In this document: piece by piece, positions 34,747 to 42,780 of the stretch
Position numbering within the stretch: position 1 is the first letter of the stretch
How the letters are laid out: each line of letters begins with the position of its first letter
Assembly: GCF_003052515.2 (NCBI RefSeq)
Contig: NZ_QARE02000003.1
Coordinates: 124,001-188,000 of the forward strand
Direction of reading: 5' to 3'
DNA length: 64,000 nt
Source: Pseudomonas sp. RIT409
GTDB lineage: Bacteria; Pseudomonadota; Gammaproteobacteria; Pseudomonadales; Pseudomonadaceae
Translations under genes and position numbers: made by a program
The notes under the pieces: model-generated
Told to the model about the DNA's origin: nothing
Databases searched by the model: none
Seen by the model: the letters and a program-made list of their open reading frames with translations, nothing else

Positions 34747-35511
34747 TTAGGGATAGAAATTCCACCCTGCTCCTTTCCAAGCCGTCATGACCTGGTTACG
34801 CCACGGATGCGGCGCCCTGCCCCCACTGCTGAACAACCGCTCTTCAGTCTGATGAGCTGGCCATCCCAGGTTCATCGACAAGCTATCGACCTGATTGCAG
34901 TAATCTACGTAGTCAGCAGCACTCACCTTGTCGTCCACAATCAATCGGAGCATCCCGGGAGCGTTGTGACGCAGCGCCTTGGACGCCGACGTGTAATCTT
35001 TGCGTACAGCCGGGCACCTACCCTGGCCACTCAAGATATGCATGCTACGAGCTGTCCACTGATCCAGGATGTATGCGTCCTGAAGCGGCGATGCAAAAAA
35101 CAGGATCTTGGTAAAATACGCAGGGCCCATCCCCGGTAGCAGCTTCTTCCCCCTGAGCGCTAGAAAAGCGTCAAATCCAGATGCCCGGGTATGCTGACCT
35201 GCCCGTAAAGCGGTACAGAGGGTGAGGCAGTCACCGCGAACGGTCCAAATCCTGCGTCCGTTCCCTCTTTGCATCCCCCCCCAAGCCATGGTGCTGAGGA
35301 AACAGCTTTCCACTGAAACTGATGGGCTCGCCCAAAGCGCTCTCAAAGATGCTCGCGAAAGCGGTGTCTTCGACAAGCCATGATGACGCCCGAGCCCTGG
35401 CTTTACTGACTCCGCCCAATCGTGAGGCGACGCTCCCACCCAAGGGCTAGGGGCCGTCTTGTTCAGATGCTGGAACAGCGAAATTTGAGCGGGATCTAGT
35501 GCAGGGATCAT
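34747..35511 (-). CDS. OGG-fold (8-oxoguanine DNA glycosylase-like) protein
   Basis: 254 residues. The helix-hairpin-helix-GPD-like core is LRGKKLLPGMGPAYFTKILF at about residues 119-138 followed by YILDQWTARS near 150. The G-x-G-P-x-x-x-x-K hairpin and a downstream Asp are as in base-excision glycosylases. It would flip out and excise a modified base, or only bind DNA. AGGT precedes ATG 35511. It is divergent from the HTH-ParA-like gene on the island. In this setting an anti-phage role against modified phage DNA is possible, but this is inference. Confidence 0.7.
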   Translation of the reverse strand: MIPALDPAQISLFQHLNKTAPSPWVGASPHDWAESVKPGLGRHHGLSKTPLSRASLRALWASPSVSVESCFLSTMAWGGMQRGNGRRIWTVRGDCLTLCTALRAGQHTRASGFDAFLALRGKKLLPGMGPAYFTKILFFASPLQDAYILDQWTARSMHILSGQGRCPAVRKDYTSASKALRHNAPGMLRLIVDDKVSAADYVDYCNQVDSLSMNLGWPAHQTEERLFSSGGRAPHPWRNQVMTAWKGAGWNFYP

Positions 35512-35616
35512 TGGTGACCTGAATCGTCCTTATTCGGGGCCATCAGTATGCCACCTATCCACGTGAACAGGATCCTTCCCGCAGCTGCGAAATCCTCCTG
35601 GCGCTTTAGAAGACAT

Positions 35617-35659
35617 GATCTATGGTCAATACGACGACTAAAAAAATTGACCAAGGATC
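35617..35659. promoter_or_regulatory. Dyad over the ribosome site of the HTH-ParA gene
   Basis: GATCTATGGTCAAT (35617-35630) and ATTGACCAAGGATC (35646-35659) are inverted with 12 of 14 matches. The right arm includes the ribosome site AAGGA of the gene starting at 35666. It is the likely autorepressor site of the HTH-containing protein. Confidence 0.6.
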
Positions 35660-35665
35660 AATATC

Positions 35666-36679
35666 ATGTCCAATGCAGCACTTCTTAAGCAGGCAATGCA
35701 ATACCTCGACTTGACGGGCGTGGCCTTGGCAGAGCGGGTCAGCGCCTTGCGAGAGGACGACAAGCGGACGGCACCGGAAACGATAAGCCGCTGGCTGAAC
35801 GGAACAAATCCTGTCGATCCATTCCTCATGGGCTGGATCACAGAGCTCGTGCGCTCGAAGGTTGGTGCCAACATCCAACCTATGGTGGAGCTGCCCAAAG
35901 ACGGGCTCATTATCGCCGTGGTCAACCCCAAAGGAGGCACGGGTGTAACCAGCCTCTGCATAAACCTGGCGGCCACAGCAAAGTCGCTACACATGAAGAC
36001 CACATACATGTATGCCGAGTACGAGGACGCACGGGGACGAGCCCAAATTGTCCCCAAGCTACTCGAACCGTTGTGGATCAAATGTCCTAATCTGAGCCCT
36101 GAAAAAATCCTAGGGTATAGGCCGTCTATCGGGGAAATCGTACTCGTGGATGTGTCGAACCATCTTGCGTCGGACTCTTTTGTATGGCCTTCACCGCATG
36201 ACAGCAGTGCGCCCCCCAAGGTAGATCCTAAAGGCTTCCTGGATCGCTTCCGTCCTGACCTCTACCTCATCCCTGCTGACCTGGAAAGCAGCCTCGATGT
36301 GCGGGCGACCAAGCGCTTTATCGACGGAGATGCTTTACACGCTCCCAAGTGGATCGTACACCGGCCCCGTTCGATGTCTCTGAGCTTTGCATCCGTGGTC
36401 GCTCGGGAAGGCATGGATATCAGCAGCGAGCTTTTCTACCCGTACTTCATCCCGCAAGCAGTCTCAACCTCGCCTCCGATCCCACGCGACATGCTGAGCG
36501 ATTGGCAGGATGAAGATCAGCACCACCATCACTACCAACTACTCGACGCGGCGCTGAACAAGTTAGGTGGCAGAATCGTAGAGAGCTACGCGCTGCAACT
36601 GGAGATCGGAAGAATGGATTTGCCAGGGCTGTTGGAGCTAGTGGAGAAGACCTCTGCTCCCCGTCGGCAACCAGCTTAA
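35666..36679 (+). CDS. HTH-ParA/CpaE-like P-loop protein with degenerate Walker A
   Basis: 337 residues. An N-terminal Xre-like HTH (ALAERVSALREDD, ETISRWLNG) precedes a ParA/MinD-type domain. The deviant Walker A motif reads NPKGGTGVTSLCINLA at about residues 90-105: the signature Lys is present, but the phosphate-binding Lys of G-K-[ST] is Val. The switch-II Asp is in IVLVDVSN. This pattern recalls CpaE/TadZ-type pseudo-ATPases. There is no ParB gene beside it. It is divergent from the glycosylase-like gene, with a dyad over its ribosome site. It is probably regulatory; its role in the island is unknown. Confidence 0.75.
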   Translation: MSNAALLKQAMQYLDLTGVALAERVSALREDDKRTAPETISRWLNGTNPVDPFLMGWITELVRSKVGANIQPMVELPKDGLIIAVVNPKGGTGVTSLCINLAATAKSLHMKTTYMYAEYEDARGRAQIVPKLLEPLWIKCPNLSPEKILGYRPSIGEIVLVDVSNHLASDSFVWPSPHDSSAPPKVDPKGFLDRFRPDLYLIPADLESSLDVRATKRFIDGDALHAPKWIVHRPRSMSLSFASVVAREGMDISSELFYPYFIPQAVSTSPPIPRDMLSDWQDEDQHHHHYQLLDAALNKLGGRIVESYALQLEIGRMDLPGLLELVEKTSAPRRQPA

Positions 36680-36766
36680 TGTAGGCAAAACGTAGCCCCG
36701 AAACCTCCACATCTCTGTATAGGATGGCAACGCTTGATGACTCCAGGACTGCTGTGGGCTTGGCCA

Positions 36767-36796
36767 CCGTCATGAGGTTGCAGAGCCTCATGACGG
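36767..36796. terminator. Hairpin between convergent genes
   Basis: CCGTCATGAGG (36767-36777), loop TTGCAGAG, CCTCATGACGG (36786-36796) is a perfect 11 bp stem. It stands between the end of the HTH-ParA gene and the end of the cyclase-like gene. It lacks a U-tract. Confidence 0.5.
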
Positions 36797-36878
36797 GAAT
36801 CTGCTCAACCTGCAGCTATCCGTGCTCACCAATGGCGATGCCCAGACCCAGCCACGTCTTCCGGCTGCCACTGAAAGC

Positions 36879-37769
36879 TTAGTCCCACCCCCTACAAAAC
36901 CGGTCTTTATCTACAAAAAGTATTTCAGCTGGAACATGAATCTTTAAGGACTCACTATAGCCATCATAATCAATGCAGCGAGCCAAGAAGGCATTATGGT
37001 ATCTCGCCAGAAATGCATATTTTTTATGAACCCCACTGCCAGGCTTGTGGTTAGCCAGGTTGAGTCGAATATGGTGTTTGTGCTTTTCGAGCAGCCTATA
37101 ATCCAAACAACACGCAGCATCTCCTTGGCGATCTCTAAAATGAATAAATGTGCGCCTTAGGTAGTTAAGGTAATAGAGTCCATCCAGATTCACGAAATAG
37201 CCGTTACCTGACTTATCCATGATGCTGCTCACCGCATAAAAATGACCACTATTCCGAGCGCGCTCGATAACATCACCTGAAATCAAAACCATCGGATTTA
37301 AAGCCTTTTCGCTTTCCAGCTTGTAGGCCTCAACCAACGCATTGCCATAAATAAAATTATCATCAATAACTAAATCACCAAGCGAGAGGCCTCCGCGACA
37401 AAAAAATCCATGCTCAATCATGGAAAGTTGATAGCCGCTGATGAATTCTAAAAACGATCCGAAGTATTCTAAGCCGTCCGTGTACTTCACGGCTATCACA
37501 ATGTTGTCGGAAAAAGTTTTTACCTTAAGTAGTTTCAGCTCCTCTCCCAGCGTCAAACTTTCCCTTGCATATTCCAGGGACTTGACGATAGAAAGAAACG
37601 CATCCTCATCACCTTCCTTGTCCTGCACATATGCACTGAATCCCAAAACATCCAAAAAAACACATAGCTGTTGCGTCAGCAGGGATTCGCTCTTAGTGCC
37701 TATCTGCCTCCAGAACTCCTCAGCACCATGGCCTTCGTCAAATACGCTCACGCCATCACTGTTGCTCAT
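36879..37769 (-). CDS. Class III nucleotide-cyclase-like protein behind the Gabija pair
   Basis: 296 residues. A class III adenylate/guanylate-cyclase-like domain can be traced: LCVFLDVLGFSAYV with the first metal Asp, VKTFSDNIVIAVKY with the Lys and second metal Asp, and RGGLSLGDLVIDDNFIYGNA then LVEAYKLESEKA in place of the usual N-A-A-R-L-E. It may make a cyclic nucleotide, or be an inactive relative. ATG 37769 has AGAGGG upstream; the longer frame to 37880 is unsupported. It lies 226 bp after gajB on the same strand and its base composition is AT-rich. No obvious cyclic-nucleotide effector is adjacent. Confidence 0.65.
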   Translation of the reverse strand: MSNSDGVSVFDEGHGAEEFWRQIGTKSESLLTQQLCVFLDVLGFSAYVQDKEGDEDAFLSIVKSLEYARESLTLGEELKLLKVKTFSDNIVIAVKYTDGLEYFGSFLEFISGYQLSMIEHGFFCRGGLSLGDLVIDDNFIYGNALVEAYKLESEKALNPMVLISGDVIERARNSGHFYAVSSIMDKSGNGYFVNLDGLYYLNYLRRTFIHFRDRQGDAACCLDYRLLEKHKHHIRLNLANHKPGSGVHKKYAFLARYHNAFLARCIDYDGYSESLKIHVPAEILFVDKDRFCRGWD

Positions 37770-37995
37770 TACACCCTCTTGCTCTCGTTCTACTTCCGTT
37801 GATAATTTAGCGTCACGCCCGCGACGCTCCAATGCAAAAAATAATCCTGCCGGTATGTCCCCAGCTGTTTGAAAAACCATCAGAACGAGCTAAGTTCAAT
37901 TGCTGACTCAAGCACTGCTGCTTTATGGATTTTTGATCCAGCTACCACTTCGCAAGCCTTAACGAAGGTGCTGTGAATATCGAAACCAGTTCAAG

Positions 37996-39678
37996 TTACC
38001 CTGTGGCGACATCTGCTGCTGTTTGCCACCGTTTAACATAGTTGACAAATTCAGCATGGGGGTTACGGGCGGTGCGCCAGCTATTGATATCGGCAAGCTT
38101 ATCCCTTGTATTGCTTGTGGTCACTAAGAGACGCCTTTTAGCACGAGAGATCCCGACGAAGAAGGTAGATCGCACTTCTTGAATGTCATTACCCCAGTAG
38201 GCCTCCTTTTCCACGCCCAGCAGAACAACCGAATCAAATTCAAGGCCTTTACTTTTATGGACAGTCAAAATTCTCATAGACTGATCATCGGTGAGCTGTG
38301 AAAGTGCCTTACACAAATCTGGCTCTTTTTCCAGTACTGCGTCGATATGTTTTTTGACATCCCGAATTATTTCTTTTAAACGATCACGTGATTCGTAGTC
38401 ATGAGAGAGACCGGTTAAGAGACTGACTCCCACCATACCTAGGAAAGACTTCAACAGACGCCATCTCTGCACATAATTTTTTGAGGCGAGATCCTCTGCA
38501 GCAGATTTTCGGGCCTCCTTTATGAATCTGTTCCAGTCGCTTCTAACAATGCCACCATGTTCCTCGTCATCTGCGGGGATGATACGCCTCAGCAGCCTTG
38601 TCCATGCCTTAGGCTCACGCGAGCCGTACAGGCATAGAAGGAAGTCCACAATTACCAAGGCTATAGGTTCCGTGGTGATGTCCTGTAATTGGTTTTCATT
38701 GCGGTGAGCAATGCCCAGAGCATCTAGCGCATTGGCCAGCCTGGCTGTGTATGCTTCAGGGTAAGCTCTAGTCAATACCGCGATCTCAGCAGGGGCCACA
38801 CCCTCCGAGCAGATCCAAGTATTGATTTGGTCGGCTAGGCTCTGCGCTTCGGCTGTGCAATCGCTGAACACCTGGAGTAAAATCTCGCCGCCCTGCCCAC
38901 CCAACAGTTCTGTCGGCATCTCTGAACCGGGATCAAGGACTTTTATCAGCTCGTTCTGTAATCTCAGGAGCTGGGGCTGTGACCGAAAGTTACGATAAAT
39001 GTTGAGGTGGTGCGCCACAAAATCCGCCTCAAACTCTCCGAAGACGCCGTCCAGTGCGCCCGCCCATCCCATGATTTTCTGCTTTACATCGCCCACTGCA
39101 GTTATACGACACTCAGTCCCTTGGAAAATCTTTCTTACTAGCGTGTACTGCTCGTCCGTGCAGTCCTGAAACTCATCCAGAAAGACGTCACTGTATGTCT
39201 GCCTAATGGCAGCCACCGCCATTGGGTATTTTTCCAGAATTTTAAGAGCCAAAGGAATCAGCAGAGAGAATTCTGTCTGTTTAGGGTGGGCCTTGCCCTT
39301 GGGTACTACCTGGAAGCCGGCGTCCAACGCATCATTGCCTGTCAGAACAGAGCGAAATCGCTCGATGATCCTCTTGGCGAAGCCATGAAAAGTGTAACTG
39401 TCAAAACGGCTGGCGTATTTCGGCCCGCACCGGCGCCAAACGCGCTCATTGAGGTTGTTGGATGCATCCACCTTGAAAGCGATAGCCAATATCCGCTTCG
39501 GGTAACGGCATGTTCCCGTGGTCAGCAAGAAATCCGCACGCTGTGCAAGCAGTTCTGATTTGCCTGCTCCTGGGCCGGCCGTCAAAGCTACGCAATGCTG
39601 AACCTCTCGGACTGCTTTTTCCGCATTAGGCTCTAAATCGATACCTTCCGAAGGTCTCCAATCATCAGGAGAGATCAT
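37996..39678 (-). CDS. gajB: Gabija protein GajB, UvrD/Rep-like helicase
   Basis: A 560-residue superfamily 1 helicase. Walker A is ALTAGPGAGKSELLAQRAD at about residue 31, Walker B is VFLDEFQDCTDEQ near 167, motif III is ITAVGDVKQKI, and RILTVHKSKGLEFDSVVLLG is near 470. In Gabija, GajB binds the GajA complex, senses DNA ends and helps degrade phage DNA. Its ATG overlaps the gajA stop as ATGA (39675-39678), so the two are translationally coupled. The gene order gajA-gajB is that of known Gabija loci. Confidence 0.9.
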   Translation of the reverse strand: MISPDDWRPSEGIDLEPNAEKAVREVQHCVALTAGPGAGKSELLAQRADFLLTTGTCRYPKRILAIAFKVDASNNLNERVWRRCGPKYASRFDSYTFHGFAKRIIERFRSVLTGNDALDAGFQVVPKGKAHPKQTEFSLLIPLALKILEKYPMAVAAIRQTYSDVFLDEFQDCTDEQYTLVRKIFQGTECRITAVGDVKQKIMGWAGALDGVFGEFEADFVAHHLNIYRNFRSQPQLLRLQNELIKVLDPGSEMPTELLGGQGGEILLQVFSDCTAEAQSLADQINTWICSEGVAPAEIAVLTRAYPEAYTARLANALDALGIAHRNENQLQDITTEPIALVIVDFLLCLYGSREPKAWTRLLRRIIPADDEEHGGIVRSDWNRFIKEARKSAAEDLASKNYVQRWRLLKSFLGMVGVSLLTGLSHDYESRDRLKEIIRDVKKHIDAVLEKEPDLCKALSQLTDDQSMRILTVHKSKGLEFDSVVLLGVEKEAYWGNDIQEVRSTFFVGISRAKRRLLVTTSNTRDKLADINSWRTARNPHAEFVNYVKRWQTAADVATG

Positions 39679-41627
39679 TCCGATAGGCCCTCTACCTTGG
39701 CTACGACGAATTCCGCCAATCGCTCTAGAGACTCAGGCATGTTCGTGCGCAACTCTTCATCAGTAAGCTTGGAGAGGGCCTCGATATGCGACTTTGGCTT
39801 GCTGTCGAGCTTGAATAGCTTGTGATACGCGATGAAGTGTTTGCGCTCGATCGGCGAGTATTGTGCGGAGTCAAAGTGGCTGTCCCCCAGCACGGACTTG
39901 ATCTGAGCGAGGTCTGGAATAACCAAGTTTTCTGGGGCAAGGCCATAGGCAGTCGGGAATGCCCTGATCATTGAAAAGTCGAGATCCATCGGCGATGAAA
40001 AAAAAACACCCAGTGGTTCTAGCTCAGCTATGTAGGAGAAGTATTCAGCATCGTCCTCGATGTCCAATAGCTTCTGCTCTGGATCGTTCCATTTGGGCAG
40101 GGTCTTGATCTCCTCCTCGGTGAGGTAGGCATCATTCCGACAATGCTTGTTCATCTCAGTGGCTACGTATCTGATTCGCCCCCATCCTCCACCGAATCGC
40201 GCCACATCTAAGTCCAGAAGCGTAATATAAGGAATTTTCAAGCCACTGAGTAACCTCCAGAAGTGATTGATATGGCGCCCGCCGAGCGGTGCAATCGTCA
40301 CGGCCGCGTCGTCAACCAGAAGCCCCTTTGCTGCCAGCAATCGCGGTAGCACGATCTCCTCACTGTCACCCTCGCCTAAGATGACCAAGCGGGAAAAATA
40401 GATCTCCGGATACGCCTGAACAGCCTCCCTGACGAACTTGTAAGCCTCATCCTTTTTTAGAGGCATTCGAATCTTCGTAACCACGGTGCAGCGCGCCTCG
40501 TTTAATCGAAGATATCTGATGGCCGCAGGGTCGATACGCCGGAGCATCGATGGCGCATGGGTCGCAATGAGAGCCTGGGCGTCCGCATACCTAGGATCAC
40601 TTACGAGAGCCTTGAGCGACGAAACGATCCTACCCAGATAATGAGGCGACAAGCTGTTTTCCGGCTCTTCGAGAGCAATGATTGTGAACACCGCAGGTCT
40701 CAGCTTTTCAACATCGAAGCAATCATCTTTGCCTTCTAACACGGCTCGCCCAACGGCTTGCGAGGACAACACCAGCGAGAGATAAAGCATGGATTTCTGT
40801 CCATCACTTAACCTTGAGAAGTCCACCAGTTGCTCACCGTGGCCTGGAGAGAACGATACTGAAAGATGCCGCAGAAGGGATTCGATCTCATTGGCCATGA
40901 ACGTCACGCTGGGTTGCGTGAAAAACTGACCTTTATGCAATTCGTTCCAGGCTCTGGAAAGGCCAGCGCTAAGGCTGAGTACTGATTCGTTCTCCGTGAG
41001 GCTAGAAGAGATATCTGCGGTGAGCTGCTGGATCGTCTCACGTTGCTCTGTCCAATTTACCGCGCGAAGTAGGCGGCCTAACAATGCATTCGCACCATAG
41101 GTGATATGGTCGGCGGGGTCGCGGCGTGCTGGGAGATAGTGAACCTGGATGAAGCTTCGTTCGTCCCGTGGTACAGGAACCGTATCCACTGGATTATCAT
41201 CGTCATCTACGTCCAGAACGTAAACCAGGCTCTGCTCAATCTCATCATCGATGTCAATCGATGCATCCAACCGATACCGCACACGCGGGACACCGTCTGC
41301 TTCATCCAGGCGCATATGCCCAAAATGGGATGGAATCGTTGGGTACTTATGCTCATCGTCGTTTAGCTCAGGGAAGGTGAATTCCGCTTCGATCCACAGC
41401 ACCCGCTGAGCTGGAACCTCAGTTTCTTCATGAGGTACAGAGAAGTCCGACTTACGTAGGCGGCGTTGGTTGGGATCAAAAGAAAAGAGTCGGCAAAGAG
41501 CTTGTAGGGTTGCCGTCTTGCCGGAGCCATTCGGCCCGATCAGGAAGGTGAGGTCGGACAGATCGATAGTGACGGGAACTGCCCCAAATGACTGAAAACC
41601 ACAGATGCGAACAGACTGAAGCTTCAA
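39675..41627 (-). CDS. gajA: Gabija protein GajA, OLD-family ATPase/TOPRIM nuclease
   Basis: A 650-residue OLD-type nuclease. The N-terminal ABC-like ATPase has Walker A FLIGPNGSGKTATLQAL at about residue 29 and the signature-type FSRLSDGQKSMLYLSLVL; Walker B is IIALEEPENSLSP. The C-terminal TOPRIM has LVILGEGDSEEIVLPRLL with its Glu and ITLLDLDVARFGGG with D-x-D. It cleaves or nicks phage DNA when nucleotide pools fall. The start is TTG 41627, with AAAGGA 7 nt upstream and homology beginning at LKLQSVRICGFQSF; the frame upstream is open but unrelated. It overlaps gajB by 4 bp. Confidence 0.92.
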   Translation of the reverse strand: MKLQSVRICGFQSFGAVPVTIDLSDLTFLIGPNGSGKTATLQALCRLFSFDPNQRRLRKSDFSVPHEETEVPAQRVLWIEAEFTFPELNDDEHKYPTIPSHFGHMRLDEADGVPRVRYRLDASIDIDDEIEQSLVYVLDVDDDDNPVDTVPVPRDERSFIQVHYLPARRDPADHITYGANALLGRLLRAVNWTEQRETIQQLTADISSSLTENESVLSLSAGLSRAWNELHKGQFFTQPSVTFMANEIESLLRHLSVSFSPGHGEQLVDFSRLSDGQKSMLYLSLVLSSQAVGRAVLEGKDDCFDVEKLRPAVFTIIALEEPENSLSPHYLGRIVSSLKALVSDPRYADAQALIATHAPSMLRRIDPAAIRYLRLNEARCTVVTKIRMPLKKDEAYKFVREAVQAYPEIYFSRLVILGEGDSEEIVLPRLLAAKGLLVDDAAVTIAPLGGRHINHFWRLLSGLKIPYITLLDLDVARFGGGWGRIRYVATEMNKHCRNDAYLTEEEIKTLPKWNDPEQKLLDIEDDAEYFSYIAELEPLGVFFSSPMDLDFSMIRAFPTAYGLAPENLVIPDLAQIKSVLGDSHFDSAQYSPIERKHFIAYHKLFKLDSKPKSHIEALSKLTDEELRTNMPESLERLAEFVVAKVEGLSE

Positions 41628-42041
41628 GATAGAATCCTTTCCAAGCGGGCCGGGTTGGCTGGAGGATACTCTACTCACCCAGGGTAAAGTTGGCATTCGA
41701 TGCGAATCGCGCATAGGGCACACTCCAGCGCCAGTAGGCTCCGCGAATTCGCCACGGTACCGACATGCTGCGGGGAGAAATCCCTGAGTTCAATGTCAGT
41801 TCAGCATCCAGGGCCGAGCGCTTCATCCCCTCGAACCTGTTCGACATGATGCTGACTCGACCTGTCGATAAACGCTGTCGTTTGAGCATTAACCGTCAGC
41901 ACTGGCAGTACCTATCCTTGCTTGACGAGCAATCCTCCTGCCAAGATGATCTCCAGATAACCACTGTCGCGACCGTGGCTGCGTTCGAAAAGAACAGCAG
42001 CTACGCTTGGCGCAAGCTGTGGAGTTTCGGAGGAAATCACG
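41628..42041. other. Region upstream of gajA, no supported gene
   Basis: Divergent space between gajA and the DUF2384 gene. A 103-codon plus-strand frame (41765-42076) exists but has no recognisable family and overlaps the next gene. Promoters for both directions should be here. Confidence 0.4.
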
Positions 42042-42233
42042 ATGGTGTTTGCAGAGCTACTGCACGATCAAGCTGAGCGTATCTTTGGGGGCAAAATCAA
42101 AGCAGCGGTGTGGCTCAGCCAGGCACGTGCCGCGTTTGATGGGCTAACCGCACTGGAATACGTCCGAGATGAGCCAACATATCTCCATGCAAAGGAAACA
42201 CTGGACAGAATCGAACACGGGTTTGCAGCCTGA
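42042..42233 (+). CDS. Orphan DUF2384 (Xre/MbcA/ParS toxin-binding) small protein
   Basis: 63 residues with an excellent ribosome site (GGAGG then 7 nt, ATG). Sequence: ERIFGGKIKAAVWLSQARAA, then FDGLTALEYVRDEPTYLH and LDRIEHGFAA. It fits the DUF2384 toxin-binding domain of RES-toxin antitoxins (A-x-x-W-L...L-x-G-x-x-P/A-L-E...L-x-R-I-x-x-G). The helix-turn-helix half present in typical ParS/MbcA antitoxins is absent. No toxin is adjacent; the nearest RES protein is 10 kb away at 30769. It may be an anti-toxin domain used in trans or a remnant. Confidence 0.6.
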   Translation: MVFAELLHDQAERIFGGKIKAAVWLSQARAAFDGLTALEYVRDEPTYLHAKETLDRIEHGFAA

Positions 42234-42450
42234 TCCAGCTTCAGCGACGCCTCTACCGTTGATAGCTCTGACATGTGAACCCAGGCTGAGTAGGCGTGTG
42301 AACAGGTTCGGCTCTCCACGCAATCCTCTACCCTCCCACCCCGCTCCTTGAGATCCATCACAGCCCCAAGCTGAGAGACTGACTGGGCCAGAGTCCGGGG
42401 AAGCCTCGTACGCATTCTGCTGGGCAACCCACTACCTAAGATCGGGATCT
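42234..42450. other. Intergenic region, no gene seen
   Basis: Lies between the DUF2384 gene and the tandem terminators. No coding signal was found on either strand. Confidence 0.4.
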
Positions 42451-42476
42451 AAAAACTAAGGTTTACCTTAGTTTTT
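42451..42476 (+). terminator. Terminator 1 of a tandem pair
   Basis: AAAAACTAAGG, loop TTTA, CCTTAGTTTTT: a perfect 11 bp stem ending in five T residues. A-tract and T-tract on both sides make it potentially bidirectional. Confidence 0.8.
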
Positions 42477-42505
42477 GCGGTTTTTGTCACGGTTGGTTAG
42501 AGAAT

Positions 42506-42526
42506 CTAAGCTATTGCTTAGTTTTT
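42506..42526 (+). terminator. Terminator 2 of a tandem pair
   Basis: CTAAGC, loop TATT, GCTTAG followed by TTTTT. It repeats the CTTAGTTTTT end of terminator 1, 29 bp away. Together they seal transcription from the DUF2384 side before the ABC-three-component operon end. Confidence 0.7.
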
Positions 42527-42780
42527 CCCCGGCTGCACCAAGGCGATGTCCCACAGGATTTATTAGGTCTCGCGGGCTGTGAGTGGTTTTGCTGCCAAAC
42601 GAAAGGTACTTGTGTGTTCTGGTGCTTTAGGCCTGCTCGTACATGGCCTGGGGCAACGGCATGGTAAATGAGATATTTCAGACAGAGCCTAGGTAGCAGC
42701 GAAGGAGCCCACATCTCTATGGGCTCCATCTCATTGCTTCCATCCAGTCGAGGGTTTGGCACCTGACCTGCACCGGCTCG

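Noticed and set aside
35666..36679. Plasmid-type ParA partition gene
   Set aside because: No ParB or centromere-like repeats nearby and the Walker A lysine is missing, so ordinary partitioning is unlikely.
41765..42076. 103-codon frame upstream of the DUF2384 gene
   Set aside because: No ribosome site or recognisable family; its end is in a different frame of the DUF2384 coding region. It may be debris.
30769..42233. Treating the RES protein and DUF2384 protein as a classical toxin-antitoxin pair
   Set aside because: They are 10 kb apart with other transcription units between and the antitoxin lacks its HTH; kept only as a hypothesis.
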